DNA of 27,883 bases, from positions 1-27,883 of the forward strand of contig CAMJJZ010000009.1 in NCBI GenBank assembly GCA_946406275.1, given 5' to 3'. This document shows, in pieces, positions 15,364-23,669 of this stretch. The position numbers and the translations under genes are program-made. Position 1 is the first letter of the stretch, and each line of letters begins with the position of its first letter. Source of the stretch: an uncultured Bacteroidales bacterium (GTDB taxonomy: Bacteria > Bacteroidota > Bacteroidia > Bacteroidales > UBA932). Below the pieces are notes generated by a model. It saw nothing but the letters and a program-made list of their open reading frames with translations, was not told the DNA's origin and made no database searches.

Positions 15364-18147
15364 TTAGAATACAACGGAAAGGCCTACGGTTACGGCTTTC
15401 ATCACCGGATAGCCGGTGTTGAGGTTCTCGGCATCCATGCTGGGGATGTTGTCGATGGTCAGGAGGTTCTGGCCCTGGAGGAACACCTTTGCGGAGGAGA
15501 CCTTCATGCTGTTCAGGATGAAAGGAGGGAGTTTGTAGTAGACTTCGCAATCGCGCAGTTTGAACCACCTTACGTTGCGGTACCAGATAGTGGAGTTCTG
15601 TGCATTGTTTGCGACGCTTGTAGTGGAAAGGCGAGGATAGATTGCATTTGCACCTGCAACGTCGAAGCAGTTGTCGTAGTACTCCTGAGAGAGGTTCCTG
15701 TTGTCCGAGAGGGCGCCCCAGACACCGTCAACATACATGAGGTGCTTGATCTGGTTGCCTGCTCCCTGGAAAGTGGCGTTCACGCCCAGTCCCTTGAACT
15801 CCATTCCAAAGTTGAATGCGTAGTTGAGGGAAGGGAATGCATTGCCATAAGCCATGGTCACATAGTCGTTCTCGTTGATGACGCCGTCTTCGTTGACATC
15901 CTGGTATTTGATGTCACCGGGCTTCACCTGACCGAACTCCTGAAGAGGACTTGCATCAATATCGGCCTGGTCCTGGAAGAATCCAAGGGCTATGAGGCCG
16001 CGCTCTGCATCTGCGGGACCGCCGATGACGGAGAGGTTGGGATATGCAGGAGTCTCAATCCAGTTGAGAATCTGACTCTTCACGGCGGAGAGGTTGGCGC
16101 CGAAGTTAACATTGAGACCGTTGCTGTAGGTCTTGGCGAAGCGGAGACCCGTTTCAATACCGTAACTTGCAACGACGCCCTTGTCATCGTAAGCGGACTG
16201 GATACCCACGACGTCTGAGTTCAGGGAGGCTGCGCTCACCAGGATGTTGCGCCTCTGCTGATAGAATGCGTCGAAGGTGAAGTCCACGTACTTGGCAATC
16301 CTCATGTCCGTTCCCACGTTTGCCTTGTAGGCGGCCTCCTGACGGAAGTCTGTTGTAGGGAACTGGGTAAGGAATGCGCCCCAGGTGCCTGCGAAGTTCT
16401 GGCCATACCAGAACTGGCCGTGCGAGCTGTTCCAGGAAGCGAGCCAGAGGCCGTTTGCGGGAACGTAGTCGGTATGCTGAATACCGGCCGATGCACGGAG
16501 CTTGCTATAGTTGACCGACTCGGATTCAGGGTTGTCCACAAGGATCCAACCAAGGCTCATGGTAGGAGAGAACGCCCATTTTGAAGGGTAGCAGCGGTTG
16601 GAACCGTTGGCTGCCAGGACGATATCGGCCATGAACTTGTTGGCGTGGTCGTAATGTGTATAGAGGTTGAAGTTCTCACGGTACCAGGTGTTGCTCTGGC
16701 CGTCGCGGACCTCGCTCTTCATATTGTAGTTGGCGTTCCATGCCAGGTTGTCACCGTTACCAAGCTGCTTTGCATATTTGAAACCGGTATTGATGGTTCC
16801 AATGCGCCACTGGGAATCGACCCAATAATTAAAGGTAAGCTTGTCCTCAACGGTACCCATGACGGTTTCCTGGATTGCACCGCCCACATACTGGTCCCAG
16901 CCGTACTGGTAACCCTTGGTGCGGTTTTCAATGGTATTGGAAGAATTGTCATATGCACCGCCTACGTAGAACTTGAGACCTTCCATGAGGAAGTCCAGGT
17001 CCTGTTCAAGGGTAACATCGGCCCAAATCTGACGCTGATGAGTCTTGGTGTAACCTGTACCGGTGGCCTTTGCTACCAGGTTGTTGTTGCCGTATGCCTG
17101 GCTACCGCCCCATACGCCGCCGGCGGTCTTGATGGGGAATGCCAGTGCCGGAACCTTGTAAAGATGCCACCATGCATCGTTGGAGTTGATGTTGGGAACA
17201 CCGTTGGTCTCCATGAAGATTGCAAGGATGTTGGTCTTTACCCTGGTGGTCTTGGTCACCTGGAAGTCAACGTTTGTGCGGATATTGGCCTTGGAATACT
17301 TGAGCTGGGAGTTCCAGTCGCCCTGGTCCGGGTTCTTGTACAGACCTTCGGCGTCGGTGTAGTCAAGTTGAGTGTAATACTCAACGTTCTTGGAGCCGCC
17401 GTACATGGAAATGAACGCGTGGGACTCGTTGGCTGTATTCTTGAAGACCTCGTCCTTCCAGTTTACGTTAGGATAGACGTAAGGGTTGCCGCCCAAGGTG
17501 AAATTCTTGAGCTCGTCAGCGGTGTAGGCGGGATCGAATCCGTCATTTGCCCTTGCCATGTTCAGAGCGTTGGCATAGTCGTATGCGCTCACCATGGGGG
17601 CCATCTCAGGATCGAACTGGAGCTTGCGGGAAGCGCCGGCCTTGAGGTTGAAACCGGTATCGGCTTTGCCGCGCTTTGTTTTCACAAGGAGCACGCCGTT
17701 GATACCTTCGTGTCCGTACATGGCCACGGCGGCGGCGTCCCTGAGGACGGTGACGCTCTCTACCTCTTCAACCGACAGGCGGTCGATGGGGCGTTCCTGG
17801 CCGTCTACAAGGATGAGAATATCCCTTTCACCAGTTGTCTGGACTCCACGGATGTTGAAGGAAGCACCTCTGCCTTCCTCGCCCTTGAAACCGGTGTTCT
17901 GGACAGCGGTAAGGCCAAGGAGTTTGCCATAGAGGGCATCGGCAAGGCTGATTGCCGAGGTACGGCTTAGTTCTTCAGCGGTGATAGTATAGGTTGCGGC
18001 AGTGGTAAGATACTCAGAGCTCTCAACCCCATAGCCCAAATCTACGGTCTGTGACTTCTTGTCACCGAGCTCGACTTGAGCGTTTACTGTCACAGGAACT
18101 GCGCAGAACCCCAACAGGCTGTATATAAGTATATTGCGTAATTTCAT
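15364..18147 (-). CDS. xusC: SusC/RagA-family TonB-dependent receptor lacking the N-terminal carboxypeptidase-like domain (second pair)
   Basis: A 927-residue outer membrane channel. The signal peptide (about 1-23, ending VNAQ) is followed almost at once by a TonB-box-like stretch (QTVDLGYGVE, 33-42) and the plug (about 50-155: SLADALYGKLLGL, NIRGVQTTGERDILILVDGQ, VESVTVLRDAAAVAMYG, GINGVLLVKTKRGK). The rest is the beta-barrel, ending in LQGQNLLTIDN and a terminal VGLSVVF strand. The roughly 80-residue CarboxypepD_reg-like extension present in the first SusC of this operon is absent. The protein should import xylo-oligosaccharides with TonB energy, paired with the SusD encoded 13 bases downstream. 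It starts 21 bases after the first SusD gene. Having two unlike SusC/D pairs in one operon is the xusA-B-C-D arrangement. Confidence 0.95.
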   Translation of the reverse strand: MKLRNILIYSLLGFCAVPVTVNAQVELGDKKSQTVDLGYGVESSEYLTTAATYTITAEELSRTSAISLADALYGKLLGLTAVQNTGFKGEEGRGASFNIRGVQTTGERDILILVDGQERPIDRLSVEEVESVTVLRDAAAVAMYGHEGINGVLLVKTKRGKADTGFNLKAGASRKLQFDPEMAPMVSAYDYANALNMARANDGFDPAYTADELKNFTLGGNPYVYPNVNWKDEVFKNTANESHAFISMYGGSKNVEYYTQLDYTDAEGLYKNPDQGDWNSQLKYSKANIRTNVDFQVTKTTRVKTNILAIFMETNGVPNINSNDAWWHLYKVPALAFPIKTAGGVWGGSQAYGNNNLVAKATGTGYTKTHQRQIWADVTLEQDLDFLMEGLKFYVGGAYDNSSNTIENRTKGYQYGWDQYVGGAIQETVMGTVEDKLTFNYWVDSQWRIGTINTGFKYAKQLGNGDNLAWNANYNMKSEVRDGQSNTWYRENFNLYTHYDHANKFMADIVLAANGSNRCYPSKWAFSPTMSLGWILVDNPESESVNYSKLRASAGIQHTDYVPANGLWLASWNSSHGQFWYGQNFAGTWGAFLTQFPTTDFRQEAAYKANVGTDMRIAKYVDFTFDAFYQQRRNILVSAASLNSDVVGIQSAYDDKGVVASYGIETGLRFAKTYSNGLNVNFGANLSAVKSQILNWIETPAYPNLSVIGGPADAERGLIALGFFQDQADIDASPLQEFGQVKPGDIKYQDVNEDGVINENDYVTMAYGNAFPSLNYAFNFGMEFKGLGVNATFQGAGNQIKHLMYVDGVWGALSDNRNLSQEYYDNCFDVAGANAIYPRLSTTSVANNAQNSTIWYRNVRWFKLRDCEVYYKLPPFILNSMKVSSAKVFLQGQNLLTIDNIPSMDAENLNTGYPVMKAVTVGLSVVF

Positions 18148-18168
18148 AATCGTGAAAATTTCTATTTA

Positions 18169-20202
18169 TTACCAACCAGGATTCTGAGTAAGACCATATT
18201 TCTTCTGAACCTCGATACGGGAAACCGGATCAAGATACCATTTGTTTGTCCAGTAGCCCGGATCCCACCAGCGGCGGTGACCGTTGGTAATTTCAGGCTT
18301 CTCGTATTCAAACTTAGGCCAAGGAGTAGAAGGATCCCAAGTCTGGTCGCCATCGGTAAGGCGGTTGCCATCGGCATCCAAACGATAGATTATAATCTCA
18401 TGAAGAGGTTTGGTAAAGAGATCCTGCCTCTTGCGGCGGACCATGTCGTAAAGACGGTCACCGCATTCGGAACCAATCTCGCAGTTACGTTCACGAAGGA
18501 TTTCCTCAATGAGGTTAGCCTTGTTGGAGGTGAGGCTAAGACCGGGGTTCATTACCTCGATACGTCCAAGACCAACGCGGCTGCGGACAACGTGGAGATC
18601 GTCAAGGGCATCGGAGAACTTGCCTAACTCGGCCTCTGCCTCTGCCTTGATGAGATACATTTCTGCCAGACGGATGTAGGCGCATCCAATGAACTCGTCG
18701 TCCATACGGCCGCTCTGGTAGTCCAGCATCCACTTGAACTTCCTGTAACCGGAAGCGCAGTCGTCGGAGCCGATGTCACCGAACTGGTCTTTCTTGTAAT
18801 ACATAGCGCCGTTGTACCATGTGTCAACAAAGGTGAAGCCCTTGTCGCTGTAGTCGAATCCGGCGGGGAGAGAACGCCTGGGAACCAGTACGGTCTCGTA
18901 CAGACGGGGATCGCGGTCTGCGAACATGTCTGCGCCGGTGGGGTTCTTGCCTGCTCCGTAAATATTGGAATAAGGGAACACGCGACCGTCCTGCATGCCG
19001 AAGCACTCCTGAAGCTCGTTGGTGGGAACTGCACCGCCCTGACGATAGCAGTCAAGTGCGAAGCCTCTCCAGCCCCAGCCCCAACCGTTGTTCACGTTAC
19101 CGTCCTGTACAGAACTGGACATGAGCTGAGTGGGATGGGCGTCGAAGAGTTTCTCGTGATTGGTTTCATCGTTGCGGTAGCGGTAAGCCCTGCGGAATGC
19201 AGCACGGTAACCAGCCTCATCGTTAGTTTTAGGCTGGATGAGAGCGTAGTAATTACCGTTGGCTTCATTGTCGGCAAAAAAGTCGTTGCAGTAGTCAAGG
19301 CAACGCTGCCAGAGGGATGCGTCATAACTTCCGAACCAAACGTGCTCGATGTTGGTGAACTCGGTCATCTTGTCCGGAGTGTACTCCATGTAAGGAGCGT
19401 CACTGTTGAACAGAGGAGATGCAGCGAACATCCATACCTTAGCACGAAGTGCGCGTGCGGATGCGCGTGTGAGGCGTCCGGACCACTGGCCTATATCGGA
19501 GTTGGGGATGTTCCAGATAAAGCCGGGCTCGTTGATGGCGCAGACAATCAGGGAGTCGATGAACTCTACGGTCTGCTTTGCGGTTGCACGGCCGCCGGTG
19601 AAAGCTTCACCCACGCCGTATGCCTTTTTGGCCAGGCAGAGACCGCCGAAGTTACGGAACGCGTCGTAGTAACGGCTGGCCATGATGGTGTAGGCCTCGC
19701 CCTTGAGACGGCTCTTTTCGTCGTCCGACATATCGGGGACTCTGTCTATATTCTCGATGATCTGCCAGCATTTGCGGACTGTCTCGTAGATGGACACGCG
19801 GCCGCCGGCGTCGGAATCAAGACCACTCTTGGTGGAATAGGAGAACTTACCCTGGAAGTTACCGTCCTCGGTATCCTGAGCGTCTTCCGTAAGAAGACCG
19901 GGATAGTAGCTCTGCTTGGGACCACCCCAGGAAACATAGCAGTGATAGGAGTCTGAAAGAACGTCGATAGGAGCGCCGTTCATCATGTTTCCGGAAGTGT
20001 AGGTGCAGTAGAGCTGTCCATAGGCACTCCAGAGGAAGTTACGTGTATATTCTGCGCTGGAGAATACGGTGTCGATGTTCACGTCCACACCCGGAGCCTT
20101 CTCAAGGAAGTCGTCACCAACTGCGAAGCGGTCTACGCAGGAAGAAACGGAGAAGGCGGCGAAGATTCCCAGAACCAGTACAATATTCAATATCTTTTTC
20201 AT
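18169..20202 (-). CDS. xusB: SusD/RagB-family outer membrane lipoprotein (first pair)
   Basis: A 677-residue SusD homologue. I choose the ATG at 20202 because it gives a clean lipoprotein signal, MKKILNIVLVLGIFAAFSVSSC (given as Cys22 at the lipobox). An upstream in-frame ATG at 20235 would add 11 residues and overlap the preceding SusC gene. After the Cys come VDRFAVGDDFLEKAPG, typical of SusD N-termini. Later motifs are SRYYDAFRNFGG, AASPLFNSD, RLAEMYLIKAEAEAELG, LREERN-like IEEILRERNCE and the terminal LTQNPGW. It should cap the SusC channel encoded 13 bases upstream and bind xylan chains outside the cell. It is longer than its partner's neighbour (566 residues), the extra length lying mostly in loops in the middle of the protein. 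Confidence 0.94.
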   Translation of the reverse strand: MKKILNIVLVLGIFAAFSVSSCVDRFAVGDDFLEKAPGVDVNIDTVFSSAEYTRNFLWSAYGQLYCTYTSGNMMNGAPIDVLSDSYHCYVSWGGPKQSYYPGLLTEDAQDTEDGNFQGKFSYSTKSGLDSDAGGRVSIYETVRKCWQIIENIDRVPDMSDDEKSRLKGEAYTIMASRYYDAFRNFGGLCLAKKAYGVGEAFTGGRATAKQTVEFIDSLIVCAINEPGFIWNIPNSDIGQWSGRLTRASARALRAKVWMFAASPLFNSDAPYMEYTPDKMTEFTNIEHVWFGSYDASLWQRCLDYCNDFFADNEANGNYYALIQPKTNDEAGYRAAFRRAYRYRNDETNHEKLFDAHPTQLMSSSVQDGNVNNGWGWGWRGFALDCYRQGGAVPTNELQECFGMQDGRVFPYSNIYGAGKNPTGADMFADRDPRLYETVLVPRRSLPAGFDYSDKGFTFVDTWYNGAMYYKKDQFGDIGSDDCASGYRKFKWMLDYQSGRMDDEFIGCAYIRLAEMYLIKAEAEAELGKFSDALDDLHVVRSRVGLGRIEVMNPGLSLTSNKANLIEEILRERNCEIGSECGDRLYDMVRRKRQDLFTKPLHEIIIYRLDADGNRLTDGDQTWDPSTPWPKFEYEKPEITNGHRRWWDPGYWTNKWYLDPVSRIEVQKKYGLTQNPGW

Positions 20203-20215
20203 ATTCGTATATGCA

Positions 20216-23200
20216 TTAGAAGTTAAGCTGTGCACCGATGTTGAAGACGCGGGTCATAGGATAGCGCACGCCGAAGTCAAGGCCGGAGCCGGGAGCTTCG
20301 GGGTCGTTACCGTCAAACTCGGAGAAGGTGAGGAGGTTCTGTCCGGAGAGGTATACCCTTATATAATTGAAGAACGGGATGCTCTTGGGCTTGTTGATTG
20401 TGTAACCAATCTCGACGTTCTTCAGACGGATATACTTGGAATCTACCAGCCAGGCGCGGGAATCATGGTTGTTATGAACCCTGTTGGTGAAGGAGATTCG
20501 GGGCAGGATAGCATCGGGGTTGTCCACTGTCCAGGAATTGTCTGCAACCCACTGGGTGAGGGCCGATGTGTTAGTAGAACCGAACTGGTCGCGGAAGTAA
20601 CCGTTAAGCATACGGTTAACGTGGTCTGCGCCAGTCCACAGCATAGAAACATCTAACTTCTTATAATGGAAAGAAGTGTTCAGGGAGAAGGTAATTTCCG
20701 GAGTGGAAGTGTAGCCTATGGCCTGCTGGTCGTTTGCGTCGATGATACCGTCGCCGTTGAGGTCCACATAGACGCAGTCACCATACTTGAGGGCCACATT
20801 CTGGTCCGGCATGGGAACGCCGTACTTTTCAAGGTAGCGGTCCTCGGTGCCGGGCTGGTAGAACTCGAAGAGCTCATAACCGAAAGGCTGTCCTACTGGG
20901 AGACCGGTGTGCTTGAGGTAGTCGTACATGGGCTCGACCTCCAGCATTTCCACAACCTCGTTCCTTGCAAATGAATAGCTGGGAGAGATTGAATAGCGGA
21001 AGTCTCCGATCTTGTCTTCCCAGTTGAGGGTGATTTCGTAACCGTGATTCTTTACGCGGCCCTCGTTCACATAGCTTGAAGGCAGTGATGTAACTGCGGG
21101 CAGCGTGGAAGCGTTGGACACAAGGATGTGGTTACGATCCTCCCAGAAGAAGTCTACATAAGCGTGGAGGCGCTCCTTGAAGAAGGCTGCGTCCACACCG
21201 ATGTTGGTCTTCTTTGCGGTTTCCCAGGTAACGTTGGGGTTACCGGAGGTGAGTTCCTTAACGGCCTGCAGCCAGTTGCCGCTGGTACCGAAGTTGGCGC
21301 CGCGGTTCTGCGGGTTAACCGTCATTGAACCGGTATAGAACTGCCATGCACCGGGGAGATAGAGGAAACGTGCACCATTGGTGCTGTCGTTACCTACAAG
21401 ACCGTAGGAACCGCGGATCTTGAGGTAGCCGATAAAGCCCTTCAGAGGCTCCCACCATTTTTCGCTGGACGGAATCCAACCCACGGAAATCGAAGGGAAG
21501 GTACCGTAGCGCTTGCCGGGAGCGAAGTTTTCGGATCCGTTGTAACCGATGTTGAAGTCCAGCATGTACTTGGTGGCGTAGTCGTAAGTGACACGGCCGA
21601 CAAGACCTACATAACCCTTAGGGATGGACTGATACAGGCTGCCGTCGGAGTCCCAGGGATAGTAGGACTTACTCTGGTTGTAGAGGAGGAGGGCTCCAAG
21701 GTTGTGCTCGCCGAAACGGCGGTTGTAGTTGAAACTGGCCTCTGCGTACCAGTTGCGGCTTCCCCACTTGGCCTCGCTGTAAGGAGTGGGCCAGGTGATG
21801 TTCTCCTTGCGGAGGACTTCCTCGCCTGCGGAGTTCAGGGTTGCAACGTATGTAACGCCCGTACCGAAACCGTTCTCACGGTTCTTCCGGGCTGTATATT
21901 CAGAGTTGTAGGATGCCTTGGTCTTGAAATCCAGGCCCTTGAGCAGGAAGCTCAGGTCAAGCTTGTACTGGATATCGAAGTTGAGGACGTTGGTGCTCTC
22001 GTTCACGTAACCAAGGTCGTAGTAGTTGGAGAGGGCGTCACGGTCGAACGGACCTACAAGCAGAGGGTCGGCGACGATGTGACGGCCATACTCGTCCACG
22101 CCGCTACCGGCATACGGGGTAGCGCCCTGGAGGTAACGGAACAGGAAGCCTTCGCCGCCGCCCATGGTGTTGCGGTCCTGCATGCGGCCGCCCAGGGTGA
22201 TGGAAATCTGGCTGTACTGGGAAACGTCAATATCCAGGTTTGCACGGTAGTTTAGACGCTGGTAGTCAAAGGTTTCGTTCTTGTTGTCCGAGAAGGTCTT
22301 GAACAGGGAGTCCTGGTTCAGGAAACCTGCGGAAACGAAGTAACGGACCTTTTCGGTACCGCCGTTCACGTTGACGTTTGCCTGCTCCTGCCATGCGGAA
22401 TCGTTCATGATATAGTCGATCCAGTCCATGTTGGGGAAGGTGCGGGGCATGTCACCGGTACGGAAGTGCTCCATGATCTCCTGGCTGAACCTGATTCCGT
22501 CGCCGGCGTAGGGGGTATAGTCGGTGATGTTAACGGTTTCAGGCCACTGGGAAACGGGACGGGTATCCGTAATCTGGGTGTAGTTCCACATCTTGCCGTA
22601 GGTGTAGGAGTCTGCGAACTCAACGAACTTGGAGATGGTCTGCATAGCGGCGCTGGCCGATGCGGTAACCGAGGCCTTACCCTCCGAACCACGCTTGGTG
22701 GTTACCAGGATAACGCCGTTAGCACCGCGGACACCGAACACCGCAGTTGCAGATGCGTCCTTGAGGACGGAGATGCTCTCGATTTCGTTGGCGTCCAACT
22801 GTGAGAAGGAACGCTCAACGCCATCCACAAGCACCAGAGGTTCTGCACTGTTGAGGGATCCGACACCACGGATGCGGATCACCGGCTCATCGGCGCCAGG
22901 CATACCTGAAGGCTGGACTGCGGAAACGCCGGGGAGGTTACCCTGGAGGGCGTTTGCGACGTTGGCCACAGGAGCCTTCAAAAGTTCGTCACTACCCACT
23001 GCGGAGACCGCACCGGTAATGGTAACTTTCTTTTGCTGACCGTAAGCGACGACCACTGCATCGTCCAGAAGGTGGGATTCAGGTTCCATCCTTACGGTGA
23101 TGTTCCGCCCTGTTACCTGAACGGTCTGCGTAGCATAACCGATGCAGGAAACCTCCAGCGTGGCTCCGCGGGGGACAGACAGGACGAAGTTACCGTCCAA

Positions 23201-23380
23201 GTCTGTGATTGTTCCGTTAGTGGTGCCTTGTATCACCACTCCGGCTCCAATCAACCCCTCACCCTGCTCGTCGAGGACCTTTCCTTCCACGCGCACATTC
23301 TGGGCGAAAGTGAGTCCGGGCATAAGCAGCAGTAACGCCACCAGTCCGAACAGATGAGATAGTTTTCTTCCTTTCATCAT
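20216..23380 (-). CDS. xusA: SusC/RagA-family TonB-dependent receptor (first pair)
   Basis: A 1054-residue TonB-dependent oligosaccharide channel and first gene of the six-gene operon. A signal peptide (about 1-26, ending TFAQ) precedes a CarboxypepD_reg-like domain (30-105: VEGKVLDEQGEGLIGAGVVI, GTITDLDGNFVLSVP, LEVSCIGYATQTV). Then come a TonB-box-like VVVAYGQQKK (109-118) and the plug (about 120-230: VANALQGNLPGVSAVQ, IRIRGVGSLNSAEPLVLVDG, IESISVLKDASATAVFGVRGANGV, LVTTKRG). The barrel ends in YLSGQNLLTFSEFDG and NIGAQLNF. It should carry xylo-oligosaccharides across the outer membrane with the SusD encoded 13 bases downstream. ATG codons at 23380 and 23377 are both possible. Its control region, shared with the plus-strand GH10, lies at 23381-23669. 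Confidence 0.96.
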   Translation of the reverse strand: MMKGRKLSHLFGLVALLLLMPGLTFAQNVRVEGKVLDEQGEGLIGAGVVIQGTTNGTITDLDGNFVLSVPRGATLEVSCIGYATQTVQVTGRNITVRMEPESHLLDDAVVVAYGQQKKVTITGAVSAVGSDELLKAPVANVANALQGNLPGVSAVQPSGMPGADEPVIRIRGVGSLNSAEPLVLVDGVERSFSQLDANEIESISVLKDASATAVFGVRGANGVILVTTKRGSEGKASVTASASAAMQTISKFVEFADSYTYGKMWNYTQITDTRPVSQWPETVNITDYTPYAGDGIRFSQEIMEHFRTGDMPRTFPNMDWIDYIMNDSAWQEQANVNVNGGTEKVRYFVSAGFLNQDSLFKTFSDNKNETFDYQRLNYRANLDIDVSQYSQISITLGGRMQDRNTMGGGEGFLFRYLQGATPYAGSGVDEYGRHIVADPLLVGPFDRDALSNYYDLGYVNESTNVLNFDIQYKLDLSFLLKGLDFKTKASYNSEYTARKNRENGFGTGVTYVATLNSAGEEVLRKENITWPTPYSEAKWGSRNWYAEASFNYNRRFGEHNLGALLLYNQSKSYYPWDSDGSLYQSIPKGYVGLVGRVTYDYATKYMLDFNIGYNGSENFAPGKRYGTFPSISVGWIPSSEKWWEPLKGFIGYLKIRGSYGLVGNDSTNGARFLYLPGAWQFYTGSMTVNPQNRGANFGTSGNWLQAVKELTSGNPNVTWETAKKTNIGVDAAFFKERLHAYVDFFWEDRNHILVSNASTLPAVTSLPSSYVNEGRVKNHGYEITLNWEDKIGDFRYSISPSYSFARNEVVEMLEVEPMYDYLKHTGLPVGQPFGYELFEFYQPGTEDRYLEKYGVPMPDQNVALKYGDCVYVDLNGDGIIDANDQQAIGYTSTPEITFSLNTSFHYKKLDVSMLWTGADHVNRMLNGYFRDQFGSTNTSALTQWVADNSWTVDNPDAILPRISFTNRVHNNHDSRAWLVDSKYIRLKNVEIGYTINKPKSIPFFNYIRVYLSGQNLLTFSEFDGNDPEAPGSGLDFGVRYPMTRVFNIGAQLNF

Positions 23381-23440
23381 TTTAGGGTTAAATTAGATGG
23401 TTGAAAAACAGTTTTTTAGTTTGTGTATTTTTTTATGATG

Positions 23441-23448
23441 CAAATTTC
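23441..23448 (-). promoter_or_regulatory. Candidate -7 box of the xus operon
   Basis: The minus strand reads GAAATTTG CATCAT, one mismatch from TAnnTTTG. The following CATCAT is identical to that after the plus-strand box of the GH10 gene. Transcription from here would leave a leader of about 55-60 bases before the SusC ATG. No -33 TTTG is evident, as may be expected if the promoter depends on an activator. Confidence 0.45.
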
Positions 23449-23455
23449 GGAATGA

Positions 23456-23482
23456 TTCCGCATTATTAATGTACGCGCGGAA
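23456..23482. repeat. Inverted repeat upstream of the xus promoter box
   Basis: Six-base arms TTCCGC (23456-23461) and GCGGAA (23477-23482) are separated by 15 bases. The near edge is seven bases from the minus-strand -7 box. The right arm adjoins TACGCG, which also occurs in the arms of the repeat at 23627-23650. Short arms make this a tentative operator. Confidence 0.3.
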
Positions 23483-23626
23483 ACAACTCTTATAAACATT
23501 GTAACACAAGCCGAAATTTTGATACAAAAGATGTCAATTTTGAAAAATAACCCGCCAATGTAACAGTTTTAACACTAAATGTTGCGAAAATTATAAATGT
23601 GTTACAAAAAGGCAAAACATTGAACC

Positions 23627-23650
23627 ATACGCGTGTGAGTGCACGCGTAT
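23627..23650. repeat. Perfect 9-bp-arm inverted repeat, candidate operator of the GH10 gene
   Basis: ATACGCGTG (23627-23635) and CACGCGTAT (23642-23650) are exact reverse complements with a six-base spacer. The near edge is seven bases upstream of the plus-strand -7 box, so the element covers the -33 region. No T-tract follows, so it is not a terminator. Its GC-rich core stands out in the AT-rich spacer. A dimeric regulator site is the simplest reading. Confidence 0.6.
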
Positions 23651-23657
23651 TAATATG

Positions 23658-23665
23658 TAATTTTG
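23658..23665 (+). promoter_or_regulatory. -7 box (TAATTTTG) of the GH10 xylanase gene
   Basis: This is an exact TAnnTTTG match, followed by CATC and then the ATG at 23670. No -33 TTTG is present at normal distance; the inverted repeat 23627-23650 occupies that place, consistent with activator-dependent transcription. The predicted start is at or beside the ATG. Confidence 0.55.
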
Positions 23666-23669
23666 CATC

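Larger units (their letters stand above)
23381..23669. promoter_or_regulatory. Divergent control region between the xus operon and the GH10/GH43 genes
   Basis: A 289-base AT-rich spacer between divergently read genes, the longest non-coding stretch in the window. It holds a TAnnTTTG box for each direction (23441-23448 minus, one mismatch; 23658-23665 plus, exact), inverted repeats at 23456-23482 and 23627-23650, and three copies of TGTAACA or its complement (23500, 23559, 23600). It has no open reading frame and no structured RNA that I recognise. It is the natural place for the XynR-like regulator to bind, but no known XynR site was available for comparison. Confidence 0.75.

Noticed and set aside
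16645..17970. Plus-strand open frame of 441 codons within the second SusC gene
   Set aside because: It is antisense to conserved SusC plug and barrel sequence, with no family motifs; GC-rich codon positions keep the opposite frame open.
20203..20235. Upstream ATG (20235) as start of the first SusD gene
   Set aside because: It would overlap the SusC stop and place 11 polar residues before a normal lipoprotein signal; the ATG at 20202 gives 13-base spacing like the other pair.
23404..23416. AAAAAC-A-GTTTTT palindrome in the xus leader as a regulatory hairpin
   Set aside because: The one-base centre cannot form a loop and the A/T runs are expected in an AT-rich leader.
23593..23601. TAAATGTG as a second promoter box for the GH10 gene
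   Set aside because: It has one mismatch to TAnnTTTG and a poorly spaced upstream element; the exact box at 23658 is better supported.
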